Source of the DNA: a virus
IMG/VR virus record: IMGVR_UViG_3300043409_000960
Coordinates: 1-22,495 of that record
Reading direction: 5' to 3' (one strand)
DNA: 22,495 nucleotides
Part shown: positions 13,795 through 21,999 of the stretch, piece by piece
Layout of the letters: the number at the start of each line of letters is the position of its first letter
How positions within the stretch are numbered: the stretch's first letter is position 1
Notes under the pieces: model-generated
Databases searched by the model: none
What the model was told of the DNA's origin: nothing
What the model saw: only the letters and a program-made list of their open reading frames with translations
Position numbers and translations under genes: made by a program

Positions 13795-14893
13795 GACAGG
13801 ACACGTTTATATTAATGGACAAATAGGGAACACTTACGACGATAACGGCGTGGTAACTCAAAAAGGCGTTGAATTAATCGACGTAGTTTCTCAGGTTGCC
13901 GAATTTGGAGACGTTGAAAACATACACGTACACATTGATAGTTGCGGGGGTTTTGTTTCGGTAGGTAATTCAATAGCCGAATTTTTAGGCTCGTTAAAAA
14001 ATTGCTTTACAATTGCAGAAAATCAATGTGCTTCAATTGCGACGGCTATACATTTGAGCGTTCCGCTTCAAAATAGAATGATTCAAGAAGGTTGCAATTA
14101 TTTAATCCATAATCCTTTTTTGCAAAGTGTAAGCGGTGACGCTTCGCAGCTTCAAAGTTTAGCGGATTCGATAAAAGAAACTGAAAGCGAATTAATCAAT
14201 ATGTATGTTAAAGCGACGGGAGTCAGCAAGGAAGCAATTAGCGGACTTATGGCAATCGAAACGGCTTTAACACCTGAGCAATGTATTAAAATGAAATTCG
14301 CGTCAACAATTACGCAAAAAGAAACGGCGCGCGCGGTTGCGCTTATTTATACACAAAAACAAAATGAAATGAACAAACCTTTATTAAGCCGAATGGCTTT
14401 AGCGATGGCGGTTTTAGCTGGGACAGCGACAGCCGTAACAAACACACGTGAGGCAATGGCAATGACTTTAGTAACTGACTTGGGTACTTTAGAGACTCCA
14501 TTTTCGGACTTAATGGTCGGAGACGCTGCAACCTTAAACGGTGCACCCGCAGAAAGTGGGACTTACACACTTGAGGACGGAACGATTTTAGAAATCGTTG
14601 ACGGTGTTATTATGACAATCACACCAGCGGAAGCACCAGTCGAAAACTCGATTGAATTGCTTAACGCTAAAATCGAAGAGTTAACAGCTCAAAACTTTAT
14701 TTTAGAAACTGAGAAAGCCGAAGCAAACGAAACAGCTTTGAAAGTTGTCGAAGAAATGGAAGCTTTAGCAAAAGTAAAAAGCAATTTTACACCGCCTCAA
14801 GCTCGCGCAGCTTTCAAGCCTGTAATTGCTCCAATAGTGGAAAAATCAATTAAAGAGAAAGCAGCCGAAAAAAGAGCTGAATTATCAAAGTAA
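13793..14893 (+). CDS. ClpP-type prohead protease fused to scaffold domain
   Basis: Residues about 1-175 form a ClpP-like serine protease: IDSCGG at 48-53, catalytic Ser81 in CASIATA, His106 in LIHNP, and E156 in the place usually held by the catalytic Asp, with the following LTPEQC matching the family pattern. A Glu here is common in phage members. Residues about 193-366 hold a scaffold-like part: a predicted beta domain (TYTLEDGTILEIVDGVIM, about 260-285), a coiled coil (about 285-330, LLNAKIEELTAQNFILETEKAEANETALKVVEEMEALAKV) and a basic tail. The protease would cleave the scaffold during capsid maturation. The gene lies 35 nt upstream of the capsid gene, as expected. An in-frame ATG at 14369 (codon 193) in A-rich sequence could start a separate scaffold. 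Confidence 0.88.
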   Translation: MTGHVYINGQIGNTYDDNGVVTQKGVELIDVVSQVAEFGDVENIHVHIDSCGGFVSVGNSIAEFLGSLKNCFTIAENQCASIATAIHLSVPLQNRMIQEGCNYLIHNPFLQSVSGDASQLQSLADSIKETESELINMYVKATGVSKEAISGLMAIETALTPEQCIKMKFASTITQKETARAVALIYTQKQNEMNKPLLSRMALAMAVLAGTATAVTNTREAMAMTLVTDLGTLETPFSDLMVGDAATLNGAPAESGTYTLEDGTILEIVDGVIMTITPAEAPVENSIELLNAKIEELTAQNFILETEKAEANETALKVVEEMEALAKVKSNFTPPQARAAFKPVIAPIVEKSIKEKAAEKRAELSK

Positions 14894-14928
14894 AAGAGTA
14901 AACAAAACAATATTTAATATTCAAAATT

Positions 14929-16011
14929 ATGGCACTAATAACAGTTGCAGATTTAACATTCAACGGCGAAGAAATTAAGTCGTTAAGTGAGGCGGTTTTT
15001 GAAAGCGGATTTTCAAAGCCTGAGTTATCAAAATTCCATACCGTTGTCAATGGTATTGTCCAAAAAAAGCAAATCGTAATTCTTGGGAGACTTTCGGGGC
15101 TTGTAGGTTTGGGAGCTGGTGGGTGTGACCCAACCGCAGCAACAAACACAGTAGCAATGAGCGAAAAGTTTTGGGAGCCTGTAACGGTTTCAGATCGCTT
15201 TACAGCTTGTTATACTACCTTGGAAGAAAGTTTTTGGGCGTATGGCTTACAAATCGGAGTACAAAAAGCTGACTTGACAGCTACGGAATTCTTTATGTTT
15301 GTTCAAGACTTAGTAACTGACGCGATTCAAGAAGCGATTTATCGTATTGCTTGGTTTTCTGACGTTGACGCTGCGGACGTTAACGATTCGCCAGCGGGTG
15401 TTTTAACAGCGGGAACGACAGTAGGGTATTTCAATAAAATCGACGGTTTGTTTAAACAAATCTTTGCAATTGTTGCCGCTGACTCGACAAGAAAAACGGC
15501 GGGACTTACTACTAAAAACGATGAGGCGACATTTGCTTTACAAGCTTTTAGTACAACCGACACGACAAACCGAGTAGTAACAAACACTTTGCAAAATATG
15601 AAGTTTGGAGCTGACTATCGATTGAGAGAAAAGGCGGGACTTGTTTACGTTGTTACGGCGTCAGTTGCCGACCAATACGAGCGCGAGTTAATCGCTGCAA
15701 ACGTTGCATTTACTACTGAGAGAATGGAAAACGGAATTACCATATTGAAAAATGGCGGTATTGAAGTAATTAGTTTTAACCTTTGGGATAGAATTATACG
15801 CTCTTATTATTCAGACGGTACAAAGTATTATTTACCTCACAGAGCTATCTTATTGACTCCTGACAATATTCAAGTTGGAACTCAAGAAAGTTCACAGATG
15901 AGCGGGTTCGATGTAATCTTTGACCGTACAACGAAGAAAAACCACATTGACTTTGCTTTCAATATTGACGCGAAAGTTATCGTTGACCACGAAATACAAG
16001 CGGCTTACTAA
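14929..16011 (+). CDS. Major capsid protein
   Basis: This 360-residue protein follows the protease-scaffold gene, which is the standard place of the major capsid protein. It has a helical N-terminal arm (SLSEAVFESGFSKPELSKFHTVV), a beta-rich body with Gly-rich and Thr-rich loops, a helix (FFMFVQDLVTDAIQEAIYRIAW, about 125-145) and a C-terminal part (IDFAFNIDAKVIVDHEIQAAY). These features and the length fit an HK97-fold capsid protein of a Bacteroidetes phage, although no single motif proves it. The start follows an A-rich leader (caaaatt before ATG). A strong terminator lies just after the stop, as usual for a highly expressed gene. Confidence 0.8.
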   Translation: MALITVADLTFNGEEIKSLSEAVFESGFSKPELSKFHTVVNGIVQKKQIVILGRLSGLVGLGAGGCDPTAATNTVAMSEKFWEPVTVSDRFTACYTTLEESFWAYGLQIGVQKADLTATEFFMFVQDLVTDAIQEAIYRIAWFSDVDAADVNDSPAGVLTAGTTVGYFNKIDGLFKQIFAIVAADSTRKTAGLTTKNDEATFALQAFSTTDTTNRVVTNTLQNMKFGADYRLREKAGLVYVVTASVADQYERELIAANVAFTTERMENGITILKNGGIEVISFNLWDRIIRSYYSDGTKYYLPHRAILLTPDNIQVGTQESSQMSGFDVIFDRTTKKNHIDFAFNIDAKVIVDHEIQAAY

Positions 16012-16019
16012 ATTTAAAG

Positions 16020-16046
16020 AGCTGGTTTAAAAGCCAGCTTTTTTTT
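16020..16046 (+). terminator. Intrinsic terminator after the capsid gene
   Basis: A stem of 8 bp (16020-16027 with 16032-16039, one G-U) closes a TAAA loop and is followed by a T tract reaching 16046. It starts 9 nt after the capsid stop. Partial read-through would lower expression of the downstream genes relative to capsid. Confidence 0.85.
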
Positions 16047-16068
16047 AATCTTTTAAAAAATAGAAAAA

Positions 16069-16797
16069 ATGAAAAAATTAATGAGTTTTTTATTATCGCT
16101 TACAATGCTTTTATGCTTGTCGGCTATTATTTCAACGACTGGACTTAATCCGATTTTATCGGTAGGGGTTGCCGTTGGTGTTACTGTTATTCATTCTTTT
16201 GTTGCTCCGATGTTTCAAGGTGTTTCAATGGTTACGGTTTGCGGTGAAATTTCAGCGAGTATCTTAAAAAGTTGCGATGTTCCAGTTCAAGGCGGGACAC
16301 GTGATAGGGCTGTTATTATGAACTTTGACGATGTATTAAGTTATTCTTATGCTGCGGACGGTGAAACAATTACGGATATTATACTCGCGTCAGGTGCAAC
16401 GGCTTATCAAATCGACGGAAAAAACAATTCTATTGCTCCAAAGGCTTCTTTAGTGAAGGTCGGGTTTAATAAAATGTTTGACCATACGGTAATGGCTAAA
16501 GGTTTTGATATTTCGCCAGCGATTAAGTCGCAATTAAATTCAATGAAAGACGGTCGTTTTATTATAATTACAGAAAATTATTTTAAGGGAACGGCGGGAA
16601 ATTCAGCGTTTGAAGTTTACGGCGCTACGTCGGGGCTTGAGTTAACTGTAATTGAAAGAGACCCGAATAACGCAGACACTCAAGGGGCGTTTGATTTTAC
16701 ATTCTTTACAGATGTAAACAAAGAGCCACGTTTACCAAATGCTTTATTTATAACTAGCTACGCGGCTTCTAAAGCAATCGTTGACGCATTATTATAA
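16069..16797 (+). CDS. Probable tail tube-like structural protein with hydrophobic N-terminus
   Basis: The 242-residue protein starts with two hydrophobic segments, about residues 4-25 (LMSFLLSLTMLLCLSAIIST) and 28-50 (PILSVGVAVGVTVIHSFVAPM). The remainder is beta-rich: GGTRDRAVIMNFDDVLSYSYA, then FDISPAIKSQLNSMKDGRFIIITENYFKGTAGNSAFEVYGATSGLELTVIERDPNNADTQGAF. This part, with the ENxxKGTAGNSAFEVYG stretch, resembles structural proteins encoded after the capsid gene in Bacteroidetes phages and may be the major tail tube protein. The hydrophobic start is not typical of a tube subunit and may be removed on maturation. It lies between two terminator hairpins. Confidence 0.5.
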   Translation: MKKLMSFLLSLTMLLCLSAIISTTGLNPILSVGVAVGVTVIHSFVAPMFQGVSMVTVCGEISASILKSCDVPVQGGTRDRAVIMNFDDVLSYSYAADGETITDIILASGATAYQIDGKNNSIAPKASLVKVGFNKMFDHTVMAKGFDISPAIKSQLNSMKDGRFIIITENYFKGTAGNSAFEVYGATSGLELTVIERDPNNADTQGAFDFTFFTDVNKEPRLPNALFITSYAASKAIVDALL

Positions 16798-16818
16798 TAG
16801 AGTGAATTTTTATTAAAA

Positions 16819-16827
16819 TATATTTTG
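16819..16827 (+). promoter_or_regulatory. Weak near-match to the -7 promoter box
   Basis: TATATTTTG differs from TAnnTTTG by one extra base in the spacer. It lies just upstream of a terminator hairpin and 39 nt before the ATG at 16867. If used, the transcript would open with that hairpin. Evidence is weak, as there is no clear -33 box. Confidence 0.25.
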
Positions 16828-16834
16828 TATTTTT

Positions 16835-16866
16835 AAAAGGTGTAATATAAATTACACCTTTTTTTT
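16835..16866 (+). terminator. Intrinsic terminator ending at the next start codon
   Basis: A perfect 12-bp inverted repeat (16835-16846 with 16851-16862) closes an ATAA loop, and a run of eight T (16859-16866) ends directly before the ATG at 16867. The innermost T's are part of the stem. It could end the tail-tube transcript, and because it abuts the next gene it could also act as an attenuator or hide that start codon. Confidence 0.8.
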
Positions 16867-17418
16867 ATGCTTGAATTAAAAGAAATAGTTTTAAAAAGCG
16901 AAGGCACGAAAGAGATTTGGCGCAAAGATACCAATTCAATCGAATGGAAAAATGCGAATAAACTAAACTTTCTTTTGACTGGTATAGGATTGAATAAACG
17001 CGCAAAATGTGAATGTATAGAGGATTTATTTATTATGTTAAAATTTACAAATATCAATAATAAAATTATGAGCGAAACAAATCGACAATTTCACTTGCAT
17101 AAAGGAAAGGTTGTGACATCTTTTCAATGTGACACAATTACGGAACACTCAAGCGACGAGCAAATGATCGCGGCTTTAAAAGCGGTTCCCGCCTTAATTA
17201 AATTCTTTAAGCGTGTACCTGACAATTGGAGGGAAATTTGCGATTTGTCAGAAATCAAAAATGCGGTTAAAGACAAGGTCGAAGATATTGAGGACTTTTT
17301 AACAATTGAAGATTTAAAAGTTCCCGAGTTAATTGCGATCTTAAAAAGTAAAGGCGTTGAATATCCAAAGAACCCGAAAAAAAACCTGTTAATAACATTG
17401 GTTAAATTAAATTCATAA
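16867..17418 (+). CDS. HeH/LEM-domain phage protein
   Basis: The 183-residue protein has two visible parts. Residues 1-67 (SEGTKEIWRKDTNSIEWKNANKL, LNKRAKCECIEDLFIMLKF) form a small basic, cysteine-containing unit like those found beside Bacteroidetes phage capsid genes. Residues about 144-183 (FLTIEDLKVPELIAILKSKGVEYPKNPKKNLLITLVKL) match a HeH/LEM helix-extended-loop-helix domain, a fold often used for DNA or protein binding. M68 (17068) in MSETNRQFHLHKGKVV is an alternative start in an A-rich context, which would leave a 116-residue protein and make the first part a separate gene lost by fusion. It lies between tail tube and portal genes, so a virion or portal-assembly role is possible. 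Function is not shown. Confidence 0.6.
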   Translation: MLELKEIVLKSEGTKEIWRKDTNSIEWKNANKLNFLLTGIGLNKRAKCECIEDLFIMLKFTNINNKIMSETNRQFHLHKGKVVTSFQCDTITEHSSDEQMIAALKAVPALIKFFKRVPDNWREICDLSEIKNAVKDKVEDIEDFLTIEDLKVPELIAILKSKGVEYPKNPKKNLLITLVKLNS

Positions 17419-17419
17419 A

Positions 17420-18799
17420 ATGGCAAAGATAAAAGCGACAGCCTTAAAAGTTGAAAAGCGAATAACTGAGGTCGAAGATAAGACACTCGGGATTTTAAAC
17501 TTTGACTTTGACAACCTTTACCCGCAACGCGTTGACAATATCACAAACGACAGCGGAACGGCTCAAGCTTGCCTAAAAACCTTTATTAAATTTATAATGG
17601 GGAACGGGGCGACTGATAACGATTTTTACAAAGCCCGTGTTAACGAAGATAATTTAACAGTCGATAAATTTATCCGTAAAATTTGCAATTCAAAAGGTCG
17701 CTTTGACTCGGTAGCTATTCACATTAATTTTAACGGATTAAAGCAGCACGTAACCGCTACGCCTATTCCGTGGGAATATTGCAGACTTACAAGCCCCGAC
17801 GGTGTACACGCTGGGAAAATTGCCGTTTATGACGACTGGGGCAAAACAAAACGAAAGACTTTTAAAAAAGAATTAATACAATATATTGACCTTTACGACT
17901 TATCAAAAGTTGACGAACAAGTCGAAGCCGCCGAAGGCTGGGAAAACTACAAAGGACAAGTTTATCTTTGGAGCGTCAACGGCGAAAATGAATATTCTTT
18001 AGCTCCTTACGATGCTGTTTTAGAAGATATGCAAACCGAAGCGCAATTAAAGCGTTTTAAACATTCGACAAGCGCTAAAAACTTTCTCGCTTCTTATATT
18101 ATGCGTGTCGGTAAAGACGAAAGCCCTGAAGCCGCACAAAACGCCGAAGTATTCGACGATAATTTGCGACAGTTTCAAGGTGGCGACGGTGCGGGAACTA
18201 TTCTAGTTTTAGAAGAAGAAAACGGCGCCGAAAATATTAAGCTCGAAAAGATTGAGATTCAAAACTATGACCGTCTTTATGAATATACTGAAACGTCAGC
18301 TCAAGAAGCAATCCGCAAACAGTTTTTTATACCAGCCGTTTTACTTTTGGAAACGTCAACGGGCTTTTCAAGTGACGAGCTTTTAAATGCTAAAACTTAT
18401 TACAATGACATTACAGCGGGCGACCGTTTAGTTATAGAAGAAATCCTAAAAGATATTTTTTCAAATTGGAGTTTTCCGATTTGTCCCTCAAATGATTATA
18501 GTTTAATTCCTATACCTTCGACAAAACCGATTGACGCCATTTATTTACCTTATTACACTAAAAACGAAATAAGGGTTAAAAATGGGGATGCCGCCGCAGA
18601 CGATGCAAAGAGCGACACCACTTTATTGGCGGTTACTTTGGGAGTTGGTGGGATGCAAGCGTTAACAGCGATTTTGTCCAGTTTAGATTTAAGCGACGAA
18701 CAAAAAAAGGGTTCTATGAAAGTACTTTTCGGATTAAGCGACGAACAGGCAAATCAAATGCTAGGTATTACAACCGAGCCGACAACTTTAAACCGTTAA
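17420..18799 (+). CDS. Portal protein
   Basis: The 459-residue protein contains DNLYPQRVDNITNDSGTAQACLKTFIKFIMGNG near the N-terminus, the typical opening of Bacteroidetes phage portal proteins. The middle holds stretches such as TPIPWEYCRLTSPDG, and residues about 300-330 (YTETSAQEAIRKQFFIPAVLLLETSTGFSSDEL) look like the stem helix and adjacent tunnel loop. A helical C-terminal part follows (DEQKKGSMKVLFGLSDEQANQMLGI). Portals form the 12-subunit ring through which TerL packages DNA and to which the tail attaches. It starts 1 nt after the HeH gene and is followed 3 nt later by the connector. In most phages portal lies next to terL; here it is about 15 kb downstream. Confidence 0.88.
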   Translation: MAKIKATALKVEKRITEVEDKTLGILNFDFDNLYPQRVDNITNDSGTAQACLKTFIKFIMGNGATDNDFYKARVNEDNLTVDKFIRKICNSKGRFDSVAIHINFNGLKQHVTATPIPWEYCRLTSPDGVHAGKIAVYDDWGKTKRKTFKKELIQYIDLYDLSKVDEQVEAAEGWENYKGQVYLWSVNGENEYSLAPYDAVLEDMQTEAQLKRFKHSTSAKNFLASYIMRVGKDESPEAAQNAEVFDDNLRQFQGGDGAGTILVLEEENGAENIKLEKIEIQNYDRLYEYTETSAQEAIRKQFFIPAVLLLETSTGFSSDELLNAKTYYNDITAGDRLVIEEILKDIFSNWSFPICPSNDYSLIPIPSTKPIDAIYLPYYTKNEIRVKNGDAAADDAKSDTTLLAVTLGVGGMQALTAILSSLDLSDEQKKGSMKVLFGLSDEQANQMLGITTEPTTLNR

Positions 18800-18802
18800 G
18801 AA

Positions 18803-19333
18803 ATGGAAACGCAATTAATAACACTTTCAGACATTCGAGATTTTAAGGGAATTTCTTTAAATATTGCTCAGGAAAAGGAATTAAACCCTTTGATTTTAGA
18901 AGCTCAGGACTTTGATTTACGCGCCTTTTTAGGTGACTCTTTTTATATTGCTTTGATTGAAGATTTTGAAGCGTCGCCCTCTTTGTCGGCTTATTCGGAA
19001 TTATGGAACGGGAAAAAATACACGTTTAATAATTTGGAATATAAATTTGAAGGGTTACGGGCTGTTTTGGTTTATCATTCTTACGCTCGTTTCGTCGCTT
19101 TAGACGGTATTACGTCAACGCCGACGGGGTTTGTTAATAAAACAACTCAATACAGCGAGAGAGCCGACCCGAAAGCGATTAGCAGACTTGTAACACAAGC
19201 CCGAAGCGGCGCAACGGTACACGAAGAAAGGACACGTTTATTTTTAGACCGTCACAGCTCAGATTTTCCGCTTTGGAGTTATGCAGGACGCACGACAAAT
19301 TTTAAACACGGTATAAAAATGAGACAAATTTAA
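18803..19333 (+). CDS. Head-tail connector (DUF6712-like)
   Basis: The 176-residue protein is helical with a gp6-like adaptor appearance: LITLSDIRDFKGISLNIAQEKELNPLILEAQDFDLRAFLGDSFYIALIEDFE (about 4-58), LEYKFEGLRAVLVYHSYARFVALDG (about 77-101) and a C-terminal VTQARSGATVHEERTRLFLDRHSSDFPLW. This pattern matches the DUF6712 connector family of Bacteroidetes phages. It follows the portal gene by 3 nt, as adaptor proteins do. It would bind under the portal to join head and tail. Confidence 0.75.
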   Translation: METQLITLSDIRDFKGISLNIAQEKELNPLILEAQDFDLRAFLGDSFYIALIEDFEASPSLSAYSELWNGKKYTFNNLEYKFEGLRAVLVYHSYARFVALDGITSTPTGFVNKTTQYSERADPKAISRLVTQARSGATVHEERTRLFLDRHSSDFPLWSYAGRTTNFKHGIKMRQI

Positions 19334-19339
19334 CAACCT

Positions 19340-21574
19340 ATGAACTCAGACGATTTAATTTTACGCGAGCTTATAAATTCGCCACTTACAACAAAGGACG
19401 ATTTTTTAACAAACGAGGACTTTGATAATAATAACATTAATATTTTTAACGACCTTGTCGCTTTATGTGTTACAAATGGCGTAATCGCTTTTGATGAACT
19501 GGAAACATACGACGACACCGTTTTAAATTATTCAACGTATGGCGGTCGTTTATACGAGTATGTTAATGCTGCGCCCTCAATTGGTGTAACCCCGTCAACC
19601 GACGAAGCTTACTGGGTTGAAGTTTTCCCCGCTATTTTAGCACACAAAAAAAATGCTGACACGGTTTTAAACGAAGGGGGTGCTAACGAAGTCACAGCCG
19701 CAGAAATTAGGGCTTTTATTGACGCTGGATTAACGACAACGACCGACCTAGCAATAACAACAAAAACGGCGAACACGTTTTTATTAACCAGTTCAACGGG
19801 TGCGGACGTAACAATCCCCGCGTCAACAGTAAGTGAGGCGGGTTTAATGATTGCAGCGGACAAGGTTAAAATAAACCAAGTCTCAGGGGTTAATACGGGC
19901 GATCAAAGTTTGGTTAGTTTAGGAGCCGAGGACGCAAACAACAAAGTTACTGACTTTTCAACTTTAAACGATGTACTTTTTCCGACAGTTCAAGCCGTTG
20001 AAACTCAAATCGTGGCAAAGATTGACGCTTTAGTAAATGCAGCTCCCAGCGCTTTAGATACTTTAAATGAGCTGGCTGCAGCTTTAGGGGACGACGCTAA
20101 TTTTTCGGGTACAATGACAACGGCTTTAGCAGCCCGAGAATTATTAACAAATAAACAAACTGATTTAACGGCAAGCGCTACAAAATACCCAACAGTTGAC
20201 GCGGTTAATACTGGTTTAGCTTTAAAACCTAATATTTCAACTTTTGCCGCTTTAGCGACTGGAATTTTAAAGAATACAACAGGAACGGGCGCGCCCTCAA
20301 TTGCGGTCAATTCAGATTTACCAGCAATGAGCGCAACGGTAGGGGGCGCGGTTCCTACACCTCCAAACAATACAACTACTTTTTTAAGGGGCGACGGAAC
20401 TTTTGCGGCGCCTTCGTCAAGCTCGGGTGTTTGCGGTATTGCGGACGCTTCGGGGGTTTATACTTATTACGCTACTTTGACACTAGCAATTGCGGCAGCT
20501 TCAAGCGGAACAACAATTGAAGTATTTACCGATATTACAGAAACGGGAGCTGTTTCAATTGCTTTAAAAGACGGAGTTAATATTAATTTAAACGGTCACA
20601 CTTATACAGCTAGTAATTCAGGCACAAATAATTCATTTGGGGATAATAACGTCGCTTTGACTTGCTCTATTTTTAATGGTATAATTAAAAGGTCGGGCGC
20701 AACTTCTAATATGTTTAACGCTCTCGGCTTATACATTGATAATGTAGCCTCAAAAATTACTTTACACGGCGTCGACGTTGTTTCAACTTTTGGCTATGCA
20801 ACTTTAACGGAGGGAATTTTAGTAGGTGGTAACCATTTATCGACTGGTGCAAGTGGTGCATATGGGTTAAATTGTCGCTCAGGCTCTAGGGCTTACAGAT
20901 GTTACGGGTATAGTAAATTTTCAGTCGGAATTTATGTAGATACAGGCGACCTTTACGACTCGACGGGACACTCTGACGGCGGGATAGCAATTGCGACAAA
21001 TTCAAGCGCCAAACTATTCAATTGTACGGGTAGAAGTTCAGCGGGAGAAGGGATCAATATTGGTGGAACGGGTGGATTTATGCAAAATTGTAACGGTTAT
21101 TCGACTTCCACTTATGGAATAATATGTTCAGGATATGCGACGGGGTGCAGCGGCTTTTCGAGTGCTAGTTATGGCTTTAGAGCGCTAGAAGATATTTACA
21201 ACTGTAACGGTTATTCGACGGCAAACTCAGGAATAAACGTTGAAACATCGACAAAAAAGGCGTATAATTGCACGGGTATATCGACAGCAGCTTATGCTAT
21301 ATATTGCAAAGGTTCCTTACATAATTGTACAGCACGAAGCACTTGGAACAATGCGGGAGGACACGCGGTCAGTAGTAACGCAGCTTTTACAGATGTTTTT
21401 AACTGTCATTTAGAAGTTACACACGCCTCCGCTAACTGTTTACATTTTGGCTCAGCTATTAACGTATATTTTGGGGCAAACGTTTACAAAGGCGCAACAA
21501 CAGCTGTAAATGCTAATATAACACAAGCGCAAACAAACGCTCCCGACACATACGGAAACATTAAAATAGGTTAA
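19340..21574 (+). CDS. Large tail fibre/spike protein with beta-helix repeats
   Basis: The 744-residue protein has an N-terminal acidic part (about 1-120) that likely attaches to the virion. A fibre-type region with repeats follows (about 165-330: SEAGLMIAADKVKIN, VNTGDQSLVSLGA, TFLRGDGTFAAPSSSSGVCG), as in other tail fibres. A right-handed beta-helix (about 360-700) comes next, with a ladder of short rungs reading NCTGRSS, NCNGYST, GCSGFSS, NCNGYST, NCTGIST, NCTARST. A 17-bp exact repeat (21089-21105 and 21203-21219) lies in it. It ends with a compact cap. It is likely a trimeric receptor-binding spike; no catalytic residue pattern could be seen. It begins 6 nt after the connector stop and ends 12 nt before the lysis cassette. 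Confidence 0.82.
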   Translation: MNSDDLILRELINSPLTTKDDFLTNEDFDNNNINIFNDLVALCVTNGVIAFDELETYDDTVLNYSTYGGRLYEYVNAAPSIGVTPSTDEAYWVEVFPAILAHKKNADTVLNEGGANEVTAAEIRAFIDAGLTTTTDLAITTKTANTFLLTSSTGADVTIPASTVSEAGLMIAADKVKINQVSGVNTGDQSLVSLGAEDANNKVTDFSTLNDVLFPTVQAVETQIVAKIDALVNAAPSALDTLNELAAALGDDANFSGTMTTALAARELLTNKQTDLTASATKYPTVDAVNTGLALKPNISTFAALATGILKNTTGTGAPSIAVNSDLPAMSATVGGAVPTPPNNTTTFLRGDGTFAAPSSSSGVCGIADASGVYTYYATLTLAIAAASSGTTIEVFTDITETGAVSIALKDGVNINLNGHTYTASNSGTNNSFGDNNVALTCSIFNGIIKRSGATSNMFNALGLYIDNVASKITLHGVDVVSTFGYATLTEGILVGGNHLSTGASGAYGLNCRSGSRAYRCYGYSKFSVGIYVDTGDLYDSTGHSDGGIAIATNSSAKLFNCTGRSSAGEGINIGGTGGFMQNCNGYSTSTYGIICSGYATGCSGFSSASYGFRALEDIYNCNGYSTANSGINVETSTKKAYNCTGISTAAYAIYCKGSLHNCTARSTWNNAGGHAVSSNAAFTDVFNCHLEVTHASANCLHFGSAINVYFGANVYKGATTAVNANITQAQTNAPDTYGNIKIG
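20897..21447 (+). repeat. Beta-helix rung repeats in the spike gene
   Basis: About nine imperfect protein rungs of 19-26 residues start with an [NG]C[TNS]G-type motif followed by Ser/Thr residues. At nucleotide level a 17-bp segment recurs 114 bp apart (two rungs). The rungs stack Asn and Cys in columns, which is expected of a right-handed parallel beta-helix. Confidence 0.7.
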
Positions 21575-21586
21575 TAAATTATAATT

Positions 21587-21763
21587 ATGGAAAATTTACA
21601 ACAAATAGTAGTGCAAATTGAAACGGCTCCTTTTGTGAGAGCTTTAGCTCAATACGGTTCTGAAATAATGCCAACAGAACAAAAAGAAATTATTTATTCG
21701 GAGCTTTCAGGTGGCGAAAAGAATATTTTTGATAGTTTTGTTGAAATGATAAAAGCTAAGTAA
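21587..21763 (+). CDS. Small protein, lysis cassette, unknown function
   Basis: This short frame encodes 58 residues, starting MENLQQIVVQIETAPFVRALAQYGSEIMP and ending FVEMIKAK. It follows an A/T-rich leader (taaattataatt), usual for initiation here, and its TAA overlaps the next ATG as TAATG. It is acidic, helical and without a membrane segment. It is too short for domain assignment. Its position with the holin-like genes suggests a role in lysis or virion assembly, unproven. Confidence 0.55.
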   Translation: MENLQQIVVQIETAPFVRALAQYGSEIMPTEQKEIIYSELSGGEKNIFDSFVEMIKAK

Positions 21764-21999
21764 TGAACCCTCAAGAAATTCAACAAATAACACAAAATTC
21801 GATAAATGGAAACTGGATTCCATTTGGTATTGTTTGCGCTTTGCTCGGTGTTATTGTTGTAATGGTAGTTCGAAACAACGATAAAAAACACGCTGAAACT
21901 TGCGAAATTTTAAAGGAGCTTTCAAAGAATAATAACTACCTTTCAAAAATGATAGCCGTTCACGACTCAGAGTTAAACCACTTAAAAGAAAAAATTTAA
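21763..21999 (+). CDS. Holin-like small membrane protein
   Basis: The 78-residue protein has one hydrophobic helix at about residues 18-36 (WIPFGIVCALLGVIVVMVV), then a charged helical tail (KHAETCEILKELSKNNNYLSKMIAVHDSELNHLKEKI) suited to a coiled coil. This is the layout of small phage membrane proteins next to endolysin genes. It overlaps the preceding gene by one base and precedes another membrane protein. Whether it is the holin, antiholin or a spanin component cannot be told. Confidence 0.6.
   Translation: MNPQEIQQITQNSINGNWIPFGIVCALLGVIVVMVVRNNDKKHAETCEILKELSKNNNYLSKMIAVHDSELNHLKEKI

Noticed and set aside
20005-20370. Antisense open frames in the spike gene and capsid gene (also 15339-15587, 19609-19863)
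   Set aside because: They mirror Ala/Thr-rich coding sequence, show no recognisable domain and have no promoter-like sequence.
21694-21891. Minus-strand frame opposite the lysis genes
   Set aside because: It covers the hydrophobic helix of the holin-like gene in reverse; such runs give long open frames by composition.
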